A DNA stretch of 64,000 nucleotides, from the NCBI RefSeq assembly GCF_013403875.1, contig NZ_JACBNX010000002.1, positions 93,889 through 157,888 of the forward strand. The letters run 5' to 3'. The notes below the pieces were generated by a model. That model did no database searches, was not told the origin of the DNA, and saw only the letters and a list, made by a program, of their open reading frames with translations. Below are positions 54,956 through 64,000 of the stretch, piece after piece. Numbering within the stretch: position 1 is the first letter of the stretch; every line of letters starts with the position of its first letter. The DNA comes from Burkholderia guangdongensis (lineage in GTDB: Bacteria > Pseudomonadota > Gammaproteobacteria > Burkholderiales > Burkholderiaceae). The position numbers were made by a program, and so were the translations under genes.

Positions 54956-56776
54956 ATGGACGGGAACCCGTTTCTGAAGATACAGAGCCTGGGTCGCGCG
55001 CTGATGCTGCCGATCGCGGTGCTGCCGGTCGCCGGCATTCTGCTGCGGCTCGGCCAGGACGACGTGCTCGGGATCAAGATGCTCGCCGACGCGGGCGGCA
55101 CGATCTTCGACAACCTGCCGTTGCTGTTCGCGATCGGCGTCGCGGTCGGCTTCGCGAAGGACAACAACGGCGTCGCGGCGCTCGCGGGCGCGATCGGCTA
55201 TCTGATCGAAACCGCGATCATGAAGGACATCGATCCGAAGCTGAACATGGGCGTGCTGTCGGGGATCATCGCCGGCGTCGCCGCGGGGCTGCTGTACAAC
55301 AAGTACAAGGACATCAAGCTGCCCGAGTATCTCGCGTTCTTCGGCGGCAAGCGCTTCGTGCCGATCGCGACAGGGCTCGTCTGCGTGGTGCTGGGGATAG
55401 GATTCGGCTACGCGTGGCAGCCGGTCCAGCACGGGATCGACGCGGCGGGCCAGTGGCTGACGACGGCCGGTGCGCTCGGCGCGTTCGTGTTCGGCCTGAT
55501 GAACCGTCTGCTGCTCGTCACGGGCCTGCACCACATCATCAACTCGCTCGCGTGGTTCGTGTTCGGCGACTTCACGACGCCCGCCGGCGTACTCGTGCAC
55601 GGCGATCTGCATCGCTTTTTCGCGAAGGATCCCAGCGCGGGCGAATTCATGACCGGCTTTTTCCCGGTGATGATGTTCGGCCTGCCGGCCGCGTGTCTCG
55701 CGATGTTCCACGAGGCGCCGAAGGAGCGCCGCGCGGTGGTCGGCGGCCTGCTGTTCTCGATGGCGCTGACGTCGCTGCTGACGGGCGTCACCGAGCCGAT
55801 CGAGTACACCTTCATGTTCCTCGCGCCGGTGCTCTACGTGATCCATGCGGTGCTGACCGGCCTGTCGCTCGCGATCTGCCAGTTCCTCGGCGTGAAGCTC
55901 GGCTTCACGTTCTCGGCCGGCGCGATCGACTACGTGCTGAACTACGGGCTGTCGACGCGGGGCTGGATCGCGATCCCGCTCGGCCTCGTGTACGGTGCGG
56001 TCTACTACGGGCTGTTCCGCTTCTTCATCCGCACGTTCAACATGGCGACGCCGGGCCGCGAGCCGGCCGGCGACGAAGCGGAGCAGGCGTCGGGCGCGTC
56101 GGGTGGTTTCGTCGCGCCGGCAGCGGCGGCGGCTGGTGCGGCGCCGCGTGCGCAGCGCTACATCGCCGCGCTCGGCGGCGCGGCCAACCTGTCGGTCGTC
56201 GATGCGTGCACGACGCGCCTGCGTCTGTCGGTCGTCGATCCGGCGAAGGTGTCGGAAGCGGATCTGAAGGCGGCCGGCGCGCGCGGCGTGCTCAAGCGCG
56301 GCGGTAGCAGCGTGCAGGTGATCATCGGGCCGGAGGCGGACCTGATCGCCGACGAGATTCGCACGGCGATCGGCAGTGGAGCGTCGGCTGCAGCGGTTGC
56401 ATCGGCTTCAGCGGCTGCGCCCGTTGCGGCGGTGGCAGCGGTGGCTGCAGCACCGGCGGCGAGCGCCGCGCAGCAGCCGGCCGCCGCGAATGCGGGCCCG
56501 CTCGATGCGGATCCGGCGCGCTGGCTCGCGGCGTTCGGCGGCGCGAGCAACGTCGTGTCGCTCGATGCGATCGCGACCACGCGCCTGCGCGTCGTCGTCC
56601 GCGATCCGTCGGCGCTCGACCGTCAGTACCTCGCGTCGCTGCACGTCACGTGGGTCGCGGCCGACACGTTCCACGTCGTCTGCGGCTCGGCCGCGCAGCG
56701 CTATGCACAGCAACTCGGCGCGCGCCTGCCGGCAACGGGCGGCGGTGGCGGCGGCGTGGCGCCGCAGCCGGCCTGA
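54956..56776 (+). CDS. nagE: GlcNAc-specific PTS EIIC with two EIIB domains
   Basis: 606-residue permease. EIIC domain about 1-360 with ten or so membrane segments (ALMLPIAVLPVAGILLRLGQ, GLHHIINSLAWFVFGDF, GVTEPIEYTFMFLAPVLYVIHA). First EIIB at about 398-470 with phospho-Cys418 (VVDACTTRLRL). After an Ala-rich linker comes a second EIIB-like domain (about 523-596) in which the Cys position reads LDAIATTRLRV, so it cannot be phosphorylated on Cys. 60 bp after nagF. Completes the nag operon. Confidence 0.94.
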   Translation: MDGNPFLKIQSLGRALMLPIAVLPVAGILLRLGQDDVLGIKMLADAGGTIFDNLPLLFAIGVAVGFAKDNNGVAALAGAIGYLIETAIMKDIDPKLNMGVLSGIIAGVAAGLLYNKYKDIKLPEYLAFFGGKRFVPIATGLVCVVLGIGFGYAWQPVQHGIDAAGQWLTTAGALGAFVFGLMNRLLLVTGLHHIINSLAWFVFGDFTTPAGVLVHGDLHRFFAKDPSAGEFMTGFFPVMMFGLPAACLAMFHEAPKERRAVVGGLLFSMALTSLLTGVTEPIEYTFMFLAPVLYVIHAVLTGLSLAICQFLGVKLGFTFSAGAIDYVLNYGLSTRGWIAIPLGLVYGAVYYGLFRFFIRTFNMATPGREPAGDEAEQASGASGGFVAPAAAAAGAAPRAQRYIAALGGAANLSVVDACTTRLRLSVVDPAKVSEADLKAAGARGVLKRGGSSVQVIIGPEADLIADEIRTAIGSGASAAAVASASAAAPVAAVAAVAAAPAASAAQQPAAANAGPLDADPARWLAAFGGASNVVSLDAIATTRLRVVVRDPSALDRQYLASLHVTWVAADTFHVVCGSAAQRYAQQLGARLPATGGGGGGVAPQPA

Positions 56777-56832
56777 CGGCAGCGGTATTCCGGTGGGCGG
56801 CGCGATGCGCGCTGCCTGTCGGCTCAACGAGA

Positions 56833-56858
56833 AACCGGCGCCCGAGGGCGCCGGTTTT
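56833..56858. terminator. bidirectional terminator between nagE and cydX
   Basis: AACCGGCGCCC (56833-56843) pairs with GGGCGCCGGTT (56846-56856), followed by T-run on the plus strand and preceded by A on the minus; it can serve both convergent operons. Confidence 0.85.
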
Positions 56859-56915
56859 GCTTGGTCGGCGATCGCAGCGGCGTCGCCGCTGCGTTGGCGA
56901 TGTGGGAATCGCCGG

Positions 56916-57038
56916 TCAGTCCGCGCCGACGTGAACCGCCGCTTCGTGCCGCGCGCGCCTCGATTCGAGCCACAGCGCGTTGATGGTTCCGAACGCGAGC
57001 GCGACGCCGATGCCGAGAATCCAGCTGAAATACCACAT
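56916..57038 (-). CDS. cydX: cytochrome bd oxidase small subunit CydX
   Basis: 40-residue single-span peptide beginning MWYFSWILGIGVALAFG, the CydX hallmark, and continuing TINALWLESRRARHEAAVHV. AAGGAG stands upstream on its strand. It lies 21 bp after cydB, the usual place; it stabilises the heme d/b595 site of the bd oxidase. Too short for most gene finders. Confidence 0.93.
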   Translation of the reverse strand: MWYFSWILGIGVALAFGTINALWLESRRARHEAAVHVGAD

Positions 57039-57059
57039 GAATCTGCTCCTTCGCGAAAG

Positions 57060-58196
57060 TCAGTACATCGAATGGCGGTTCTCGTCGAGCGCCTGCCGCG
57101 TGATCTTGCCGCGCATTACGCGATAGACCCAGCCCGTATAGAGCAGGACGATCGGCAGGAACACGACGACGGCCGCGAGCATCACCTGCAGCGTCATGCG
57201 GCTCGACGTCGCGTCCCAGACGGTCAGGCTGCTGCGCGGATCGAGCGACGACGGCATGATGAACGGGAACATCGAGAAGCCGGCCGTCAGAATCACGCCG
57301 ACGATCATCAGGCCGGTGCAGACGAACGTGGTCTTCTCGCGGCGCGTGCTCGCGAGCAGCAGCGCGAACAGGCCGCCCGCGAAGCCCGCGACGGGCGCCG
57401 CGATCATCCACGGGTACTCGGCATAGTTCGCGAGCCACAGGCCCGAGCCGGCGGCGACCTGCTTGAGCAGCGGGTTTGCTACCGTGTCCGTGGGCGCCGG
57501 CTGCGTGATGTGAAAGCCGCCGACGCGGGTCGCGACGAGCACGCCGGCGAGCGCGAACAGCGCGATCGCGACGAGCGTCGCCGCGCGTAGCGCGACCGAC
57601 GCGCGCCGCGCGATCGGGCCATCCGTCTTGATCCGGATGAACGCGGCGCCGTGCGCGACGAGCATCGACAGGCTGACGAGCCCGCACAGCAGCGCGAACG
57701 GATTGAGCAGCGCCCAGAAGCTGCCGTAATAGGTGACGCGCAGGTCGGTGTCGAACTGGAACGGCACGCCCTGCAGCAGGTTGCCGAACGCGACGCCGAA
57801 CACGAGCGCGGGCACGAAGCCGCCGATGAACAGCCCCCAGTCCCAGCCGGCGCGCCAGCGCGGGTCGCTGCGCTTGCTGCGGTAGTCGAAGCCGACGGGC
57901 CGGAAGAACAGCGCGAACAGCACGAGCAGCATCGCGAAGTAGAAGCCCGAGAACGACGCCGCGTAGACGAGCGGCCACGCGGCGAACATCGCGCCGCCCG
58001 CGGTGACGAACCAGACCTGGTTGCCTTCCCAGGTCGCGCCGACCGTGTTGACGATGATCCGGCGCTCGTCGTCGTTGCGGCCGAGGAACGGCAGCAGCGC
58101 GGTCGCGCCCATGTCGAAGCCGTCGGTGACGGCGAAGCCGATCAGCAGCACGCCGATCAGCAGCCACCAGATCAGCTTGAGCGTTGCGTAATCCAT
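57060..58196 (-). CDS. cydB: cytochrome bd ubiquinol oxidase subunit II
   Basis: 378-residue CydB. Start [31 protein letters not shown] at 58196 (shown here in parts: [13 protein letters not shown] and [12 protein letters not shown]) is the canonical N-terminus. Eight to nine membrane helices, [19 protein letters not shown] and [17 protein letters not shown] near the end. Paired with cydA upstream on the same strand. Confidence 0.96.
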   Translation of the reverse strand: MDYATLKLIWWLLIGVLLIGFAVTDGFDMGATALLPFLGRNDDERRIIVNTVGATWEGNQVWFVTAGGAMFAAWPLVYAASFSGFYFAMLLVLFALFFRPVGFDYRSKRSDPRWRAGWDWGLFIGGFVPALVFGVAFGNLLQGVPFQFDTDLRVTYYGSFWALLNPFALLCGLVSLSMLVAHGAAFIRIKTDGPIARRASVALRAATLVAIALFALAGVLVATRVGGFHITQPAPTDTVANPLLKQVAAGSGLWLANYAEYPWMIAAPVAGFAGGLFALLLASTRREKTTFVCTGLMIVGVILTAGFSMFPFIMPSSLDPRSSLTVWDATSSRMTLQVMLAAVVVFLPIVLLYTGWVYRVMRGKITRQALDENRHSMY

Positions 58197-58225
58197 AGCG
58201 ATTCCTTGGGCGATAGGGGCGAGCG

Positions 58226-59806
58226 TCACGCGCTCGCGGGTTCGGCGAGCTCGGTGCGTTCGTGGTGATAGCGGCCGGTGTGCAGCGACGACGGGCCGAG
58301 CCGCGCGTACTTGAACATCAGCGTGATCTCGATCACGAACAGCGCTGTGTAGAACGCGATGAAGCCGGCGAGGCTCAGATACAGATCGGACGGTGCGAGG
58401 CTCGACGACGACAGGTTCGTCGGCAGGATGCCGGCGATCGTCCACGGCTGACGGCCGACTTCGGCGACGACCCAGCCGAACTCGGCCGCGAGCCACGGCA
58501 GCGGGATCGCCCACACGGCCCACCGCAGGAACCAGCGGCGGTTGTCCAGCAACAATTCGCGGCGCGCGCAGAACCAGAACGCGGCGACGAACGTCGCGAG
58601 GAACAGGATGCCGAGGAACACCATGATCCGGAACGAGAAGAACACCGGCGCGACGGGCGGGATCGTCTTCTTCGCGGCGGCCTCGATCTGCGCGGGCGTC
58701 GCGTCGGTGACGGCCGGCGTGAACTGCTTGAGCATCAGCCCGTAGCCGAGATAGTCCTTGTGCTGGTCGAACAGCGCCTTCGTCGCGGCGCTCGTGTTGC
58801 CCTCCTTGAGCTTTTGCAGCGCGCCGTACGCGATCATGCCGCTCCTGATGTGATCCTCGTTGCGCTTCGCGAGCTCGCGCAAGCCGACCACGGGCTCGTC
58901 GATCGAGCGCGTCGCGATCAGGCCGAGCGCGTACGGAATGCGGATCGCGTAGTCGGTGCGCTGTTCCTGCTGATTCGGAATCCCGATCAGCGTGAACGCC
59001 GCGGGCGCGGGCTGCGTCTCCCATTCGGATTCGATCGCGGCGAGCTTCATCTGCTGCACTTCACCGGTCGTGTAGCCGGATTCGTCGCCGAGCACGATCA
59101 CGCAGAGCGTCGACGCGAGCCCGAAGCCGGCGGCGACCGCGAACGAGCGCAGCGCGAAGTCGACGTCGCGGCGCTTCAGCAGATACCACGACGACACGCC
59201 GAGCACGAACATCGACGCGGTCACGTAGCCGGCCGACACCGTGTGCACGAACTTGACCTGCGCGACCGGGTTGAAGATCACGTCGAACAGGTTCGCGAGC
59301 TCCATGCGCATCGTCTGGTAGTTGAACTCGGCGCCGACCGGGTTGTTCATCCAGCCGTTCGCGACCAGGATCCACAGCGCGGACAGGTTCGAGCCAAGCG
59401 CGACGAGGAACGTGACGAGCAGATGCTGGACTCTCGACAGACGGTTCCAGCCGAAGAAGAACAGGCCGACGAACGTCGATTCGAGGAAGAACGCCATCAG
59501 GCCTTCGACCGCGAGCGGCACGCCGAAGATGTCGCCGACGTAGTGCGAGTAATACGACCAGTTCGTGCCGAACTGGAACTCGAGCGTGAGGCCGGTCGTC
59601 ACGCCCATCGCGAAGTTGATCGCGAACAGCTTGCCCCAGAACTGGGTCATGTCCTTGTAGACCTGCTTGCCGGTCATCACGTAGACGGCTTCCATGATGA
59701 CGAGCAGCCACGACAGGCCGAGCGTCAGCGGCACGAACAGGAAGTGGTAGAGCGCCGTGATGCCGAACTGCAACCGCGACAGATCGACGACTTCGCTACT
59801 GATCAT
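58226..59806 (-). CDS. cydA: cytochrome bd ubiquinol oxidase subunit I
   Basis: 526-residue CydA carrying hemes b558, b595 and d. [30 protein letters not shown] gives the N-terminal heme His region (in parts: [15 protein letters not shown] and [15 protein letters not shown]). Q-loop region (residues about 250-380) is of the long form. Also [16 protein letters not shown] and the GRQPW motif ([16 protein letters not shown]). Operon cydP-cydA-cydB-cydX, high-affinity oxygen respiration. Confidence 0.96.
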   Translation of the reverse strand: MISSEVVDLSRLQFGITALYHFLFVPLTLGLSWLLVIMEAVYVMTGKQVYKDMTQFWGKLFAINFAMGVTTGLTLEFQFGTNWSYYSHYVGDIFGVPLAVEGLMAFFLESTFVGLFFFGWNRLSRVQHLLVTFLVALGSNLSALWILVANGWMNNPVGAEFNYQTMRMELANLFDVIFNPVAQVKFVHTVSAGYVTASMFVLGVSSWYLLKRRDVDFALRSFAVAAGFGLASTLCVIVLGDESGYTTGEVQQMKLAAIESEWETQPAPAAFTLIGIPNQQEQRTDYAIRIPYALGLIATRSIDEPVVGLRELAKRNEDHIRSGMIAYGALQKLKEGNTSAATKALFDQHKDYLGYGLMLKQFTPAVTDATPAQIEAAAKKTIPPVAPVFFSFRIMVFLGILFLATFVAAFWFCARRELLLDNRRWFLRWAVWAIPLPWLAAEFGWVVAEVGRQPWTIAGILPTNLSSSSLAPSDLYLSLAGFIAFYTALFVIEITLMFKYARLGPSSLHTGRYHHERTELAEPASA

Positions 59807-60071
59807 GGTGAGGGTCTCCGGAGGGGGCCGGCACCGACAGCAGCTTCTCGGCGACGACGGCAGGCGGCAGCGACATGTGTTCGGCCTGCGGATGATTGAA
59901 AAACGCGAACTTCAGCACGGCCAGCAGCGCGAGCTTGACGACCAGCACGGCGGTGATGTCGCGGGCGAACGTCGGGCCGCGAACCCACGCGGCGACGCGG
60001 CGGCGCGCGCCGCGCTTGTGGCGTTTGCCGGCCGGCGGCGGGGAGGCGTGATCGGTCGATATCGAGGCCAT
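59796..60071 (-). CDS. cydP: cytochrome oxidase putative small subunit CydP
   Basis: 91-residue protein: basic N-terminus (PPPAGKRHKRGARRRVAAW), one helix (ITAVLVVKLALLAVLKFAFF) and a short periplasmic tail. It matches CydP in sequence style and in its place immediately before cydA, which it overlaps by 11 bp. ATG at 60071 chosen; no ribosome site is seen because a 9-bp tandem repeat begins 11 bp upstream, and the frame continues through that repeat. Confidence 0.75.
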   Translation of the reverse strand: MASISTDHASPPPAGKRHKRGARRRVAAWVRGPTFARDITAVLVVKLALLAVLKFAFFNHPQAEHMSLPPAVVAEKLLSVPAPSGDPHHDQ

Positions 60072-60081
60072 GTGTATGTCG

Positions 60082-60162
60082 GGACAAGGCGGACAAGGCG
60101 GACGAGGTGGACGAGGTGGACGAGGTGGACGAGGTGGACGAGGTGGACGAGGTGGACGAGGG
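60082..60162. repeat. 9-bp VNTR upstream of cydP
   Basis: Nine head-to-tail 9-bp units: two GGACAAGGC, six GGACGAGGT and one GGACGAGGG. It lies 11 bp upstream of the cydP start codon, in the leader of the cydPABX operon. In the translated frame it would read as Pro-Pro-Arg repeats. Confidence 0.95.
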
Positions 60163-60385
60163 CGGTCGAATGCGGCTTTGTTGCGCTTTGTGTGCGCGAG
60201 CAGCAATATCGAACCGGACAATGTCATTCTAGGAGCCAGTTTGCCGAATCCCGAGCCGGTGCGCTGCGGCACGCGGTCGCGAATTGTTGAAATTGGTTGC
60301 GCTGCGTCAAACTCTGGCGAAAGCGAACGCGCGTACGCGCAATAGGCCGGCGCAACAGACCGGAGATCGCGCCAGTCGGCGGACG

Positions 60386-60416
60386 AAAAAAAACCGCTGC
60401 CGGATGGGCAGCGGTT
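60386..60416 (-). terminator. rho-independent terminator of rpoH
   Basis: 10-bp stem AACCGCTGCC (60392-60401) with GGCAGCGGTT (60407-60416); on the minus strand it is followed by eight T (60386-60393). Confidence 0.92.
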
Positions 60417-60472
60417 CATGCGCAGCGGTGCTTGCCGAACGATGCGCGGACGCCGGGCGCCCGGGCCGGGCG

Positions 60473-61408
60473 TTACGCGTATTCGGCGAGCGCCGTGCGC
60501 ATTTTCTTCATCGCGCTCGCTTCGATCTGGCGGATGCGTTCCGCGGACACGCCGAACTCGGCCGCGAGATCGTGCAGCGTCGAGCCGCCGGAGCCGTCGT
60601 CCGCGACGTGCAGCCAGCGCGCCTCGATGATGCGGCGGCTGCGCGCGTCGAGCGCGTCGAGCGCCTGCGCGATGCCGTCCGTCTGCAGCATGTCGCGCTG
60701 ACGCGAGGCGAGCACGGCGGTCGGCTCGTTGTGCGAATCGGCGAGATACGCGATCGGCGCGTACGACTCCTCGCCGTCCTCGACCTGCCCTTCGAGCGCG
60801 ACGTCGCCGCCGGACAGGCGGGTTTCCATCTCGGTCACGTCCTCGCGCTTCACGTTGAGCTCTTGCGCGAGGCCGTCGATCTCGTCGGGCGTCATCGCCT
60901 GCATGCCCTTCTTGTGGCTGCGCAGATTGAAGAACAGCTTGCGCTGCGCCTTCGTGGTCGCGACCTTCACCATCCGCCAGTTGCGCAGGATGTATTCGTG
61001 GATCTCGGCCTTGATCCAGTGGATCGCGTACGACACCAGACGCACGTTCTGCGCCGGATCGAAGCGCTTCACGGCTTTCATCAGGCCGATGTTGCCTTCC
61101 TGGATCAGGTCGCCGTGCGGCAGGCCGTAGCCGAGATAGTTGCGGGCGATCGACACGACGAGGCGCAGGTGCGACAGCACGAGGCGGCGCGCCGAGTCGA
61201 GGTTGTTCTGCTCGCGGAATTCGGTCGCGTACTGGCGCTCTTCTTCGGGCGTCAGCAACGGGATGCGATTGACCGCCTGGATATAGGCGTCGATGTTGCC
61301 AAGCTGGCCGGGCAGCATCGAGTAGGATGCGAGCGCCAGCGAGCCTGCCGATTCGGCCTTAGCGGACGCCGGGCTCAGGGTGTTCGGAAGGGTCAATGCG
61401 TTGCTCAC
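60473..61408 (-). CDS. rpoH: heat-shock sigma factor RpoH (sigma-32)
   Basis: 311-residue sigma-70-family factor for the heat-shock regulon. GTG at 61408, 9 bp after AGGAG, gives the N-terminus SNALTLPNTLSP; the frame extends upstream without a ribosome site. Region 2: NLDSARRLVLSHLRLVVSIARNYLGYGLPHGDLIQEG (in parts: RLVLSHLRLVVSIA and GLPHGDLIQEGNIGLM), the RpoH box QRKLFFNLR, and region 4 with the helix-turn-helix TLHDLAAEFGVSAERIRQIE. A CIRCE element lies 62 bp upstream. Confidence 0.97.
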   Translation of the reverse strand: MSNALTLPNTLSPASAKAESAGSLALASYSMLPGQLGNIDAYIQAVNRIPLLTPEEERQYATEFREQNNLDSARRLVLSHLRLVVSIARNYLGYGLPHGDLIQEGNIGLMKAVKRFDPAQNVRLVSYAIHWIKAEIHEYILRNWRMVKVATTKAQRKLFFNLRSHKKGMQAMTPDEIDGLAQELNVKREDVTEMETRLSGGDVALEGQVEDGEESYAPIAYLADSHNEPTAVLASRQRDMLQTDGIAQALDALDARSRRIIEARWLHVADDGSGGSTLHDLAAEFGVSAERIRQIEASAMKKMRTALAEYA

Positions 61409-61745
61409 GTAGAAAAACTCCTTTGGAATCAGGGCTGAACCCCGGTATCGGATGATTCCGCGGTCCATCTTAGCACTCCGGTCAGCGGAGTGCTAATCCT
61501 TAGAAACGGTGCGGTCATTCTAGTTCCCGTTTTCCCTATCGATTTTTAGAGTCCAATAGCTAATATTACAAAGTGTGATCGAAGGGCGCGACCGGGCAGA
61601 CGATTCCGGTTTTCGCCGGGCCGGCAGCAAACCATTCGCGTCCCGCTGCCGATTCGAAAAGTCCTCTACTATTATTAGAGCCAGTTCGCTCGCACCGGGC
61701 GAGCGGCGCCGGGTGCCATCAATCCAATCCTGGGTGGGGTGTCGG
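61409..61745. other. 337-bp divergent region between rpoH and pagL
   Basis: No gene. It contains the CIRCE element (61470-61496), a candidate minus-strand -10 TAGAAT (61517-61522) for rpoH, and an A+T-rich stretch at 61540-61575. Towards the pagL side there is a -10-like TATTAT (61670-61675) without a good -35. Confidence 0.6.
61470..61496. promoter_or_regulatory. CIRCE element (HrcA operator) upstream of rpoH
   Basis: TTAGCACTC (61470-61478), 9 bp, GAGTGCTAA (61488-61496): a perfect match to the CIRCE consensus. It lies 62 bp upstream of the rpoH start, between the candidate -10 and the gene, so HrcA bound here should repress rpoH. Confidence 0.95.
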
Positions 61746-62312
61746 ATGAACAACGAGAACCGTCGCCGGCGCGGCCGGCTCGCACGGCGCGCGCTGCTGG
61801 CGGCCGCCTTGTTCGCCGCGTCCGGCGCGGCGCTCGCCGATCGTTGGGGGATTCAGGCGGGCGGCGGCTTCGCGAATCGCGGGATCACCGGCGGCGACGT
61901 CGGCGTTGTGTGGGATCCGGGCTGGACCGGGTGGGCGCTCGGCGGCTGGCATTTCGCGGCCGCGCTCGAAGGCCACGTCGGGTACTGGCATACGCGAGAG
62001 GGCGATCTTCACGGCAACATCGGATGGATCGGCGCGCAGCCGGTGCTGCGCTTCGAGCGCAGCGCGGGCGACATCCGTCCGTTCATCGAGGGTGGCGCGG
62101 GCGTACGCGTGCTGTCTCATCCGACGATAGGAACGAACTTCTCGGTCGGGACGGCTTTCCAGTTCACCGAACTGATCGGCGTCGGCGCGCGGTTCGGCGA
62201 CCGCCAACAATACCAGGCCGGCTTTCGTTTTCAACATGTGTCTAACGCGGGTATCAAAGAGCCGAATCCTGGTATAAATTTCAGCGAGTTCTATCTGCAG
62301 TACGACTTCTGA
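61746..62312 (+). CDS. pagL: PagL-like lipid A 3-O-deacylase (acyloxyacyl hydrolase family)
   Basis: 188-residue outer-membrane beta-barrel with signal peptide (ARRALLAAALFAASGAALA). The catalytic motif FQHVSNAG gives His164 and Ser166, as in the PagL His-Ser(-Glu) site, followed by the family ending NPGINFSEFYLQYDF. It would remove the 3-linked acyl chain of lipid A and so alter endotoxicity. ATG 61746. Single gene divergent from rpoH. Confidence 0.92.
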   Translation: MNNENRRRRGRLARRALLAAALFAASGAALADRWGIQAGGGFANRGITGGDVGVVWDPGWTGWALGGWHFAAALEGHVGYWHTREGDLHGNIGWIGAQPVLRFERSAGDIRPFIEGGAGVRVLSHPTIGTNFSVGTAFQFTELIGVGARFGDRQQYQAGFRFQHVSNAGIKEPNPGINFSEFYLQYDF

Positions 62313-62355
62313 TCCACGCGAGCGCCGTGGCGTGCTCGCTGCCGAGGAGCAGACG

Positions 62356-62742
62356 ATGACGACGAAGCTGGTCGATGCGATACGCGCGCTCGAGCGCGAT
62401 CGGTTCCGCGCGATGGTGGACGGCGACGGCGAAGCGCTCGACGCGCTGCTGTCGGATGACGTGTTCTACGTGCACACCAGCGGCAAACGGGAAACGAAGC
62501 AGCAGCTCATCGACGCGATCGTCGCCGGCCGCCGCCGCTATCGTCAGATCGAGATCCAGTCGCAGGACGTGCAGCTCGTCGGCGACACGACCTGCCTCGT
62601 CACCGGGCGCGCGCTGCTCGAGATGGAAACGAACAACGGCGGGCTCGTCTATCCGATCATCTACATCGCGGTGCACGCGCAGGAGAACAAGCGCTGGCGC
62701 CTGCTCGCGTGGCAGGCGACGCGGTGCGCGACCGAGACGTGA
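62356..62742 (+). CDS. NTF2-like (DUF4440) family protein
   Basis: 128-residue alpha/beta cone-fold protein. ATG 62356 after GAGGAG. The sequence VDGDGEALDALLSDDVFYVHTSGKRETKQQLIDAI (in parts: VDGDGEALDALLSDDVFYVH and SGKRETKQQLIDAI) and WRLLAWQATR are typical of SnoaL/NTF2-like proteins. Substrate and role unknown. Convergent with leuA, 24 bp apart. Confidence 0.85.
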   Translation: MTTKLVDAIRALERDRFRAMVDGDGEALDALLSDDVFYVHTSGKRETKQQLIDAIVAGRRRYRQIEIQSQDVQLVGDTTCLVTGRALLEMETNNGGLVYPIIYIAVHAQENKRWRLLAWQATRCATET

Positions 62743-62766
62743 GGCGCGGGTTGCGCCTGTTGCCCT

Positions 62767-64000
<1,234 letters not shown>

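Larger units (their letters stand above)
60072..60472. other. 401-bp gap between cydP and rpoH (both minus strand)
   Basis: No gene. It contains the 9-bp VNTR (60082-60162), a candidate -10 TAGAAT on the minus strand (60226-60231) that could serve the cyd operon, a partial TTGA-N6-CAA dyad around 60302 that might be an FNR-type site (weak), and the rpoH terminator (60386-60416). Confidence 0.55.

Noticed and set aside
60285..60320. FNR/ANR box upstream of cydP
   Set aside because: The minus-strand reading TTGAC-N4-CGCAA matches only one half-site; too weak to list as a feature.
60070..60345. Plus-strand frame with a Gly-Gly-Arg repeat (91 codons)
   Set aside because: It is only the translation of the 9-bp VNTR plus flanking sequence, with no ribosome site or promoter on that strand.

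Overview
The window is a G+C-rich (roughly two thirds by eye), densely coded chromosomal segment. Gene content and order point to a Burkholderia sensu stricto main chromosome, probably near the pseudomallei/thailandensis group. Indicators are a cox cluster with CtaG, SURF1 and CyoE, a ferrooxidans-type gshA next to gshB, a PtsA-like EIIA/HPr/EI set, the NagA/SIS/EIIA-HPr-EI/EIIBC operon, cydPABX, rpoH and leuA, plus many short tandem repeats. The genus call is inference from gene content; no database was searched.

Layout. 1-3.3 kb: two acyl-CoA dehydrogenases (the first cut by the left edge) and a family III CoA-transferase. 3.5-8.4 kb: dctA-dctB-dctD, C4-dicarboxylate uptake with its two-component system and a sigma-54 type promoter before dctA; dctB carries in-frame short repeats. 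8.5-12.2 kb: a TlpA-like redoxin, a lipoprotein, a 332-bp gap with a DnaA-box palindrome, ComM and UbiK. 12.4-14.6 kb: sigma-54 promoter, PII protein, AmtB, terminator. 14.7-19.9 kb: glutathione synthesis (gshA, gshB), then a sugar-transport-independent PTS (EIIA-Man, HPr, EI). 19.9-28.8 kb: MoeB/ThiF, carboxy-terminal protease, phosphoglycerate mutase, rhodanese, glutaredoxin, SecB, GpsA, a macro-domain protein, TrmL, ComF and a BioC-like methyltransferase. 28.9-39.5 kb: the aa3 cytochrome c oxidase genes and their assembly factors (copper delivery by CtaG and two Sco-like proteins, heme A by CtaA/CyoE, SURF1). 39.7-40.5 kb: a MetQ/NlpA binding protein.

40.5-44.36 kb is the accessory part. 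The 3' end of metQ is duplicated as a 23-bp direct repeat around about 175 bp of foreign DNA. Beyond it is a three-gene, overlapping, minus-strand operon of visibly lower G+C: a GNAT acetyltransferase, a stand-alone LanM-type (DUF4135) dehydratase with the kinase and elimination residues but no LanC cyclase, and an ABC exporter without a C39 peptidase. I read this as an uncharacterised cyclase-less lanthipeptide-like or dehydroamino-acid peptide system. No convincing precursor gene is adjacent. It is the best candidate for something undescribed.

44.4-49.9 kb: the SOS mutasome imuA-imuB-dnaE2 behind a LexA box. 50.1-56.8 kb: GlcNAc PTS and catabolism, with a 26-bp palindromic operator. 56.9-60.1 kb: cytochrome bd oxidase (cydX, cydB, cydA, cydP; minus strand) with a 9-bp VNTR just upstream of cydP. 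60.4-61.5 kb: rpoH preceded by a perfect CIRCE element. 61.7-64 kb: a PagL-like lipid A deacylase, an NTF2-like protein and leuA, which runs off the right edge. No rRNA, tRNA, CRISPR array or intact insertion sequence was seen.
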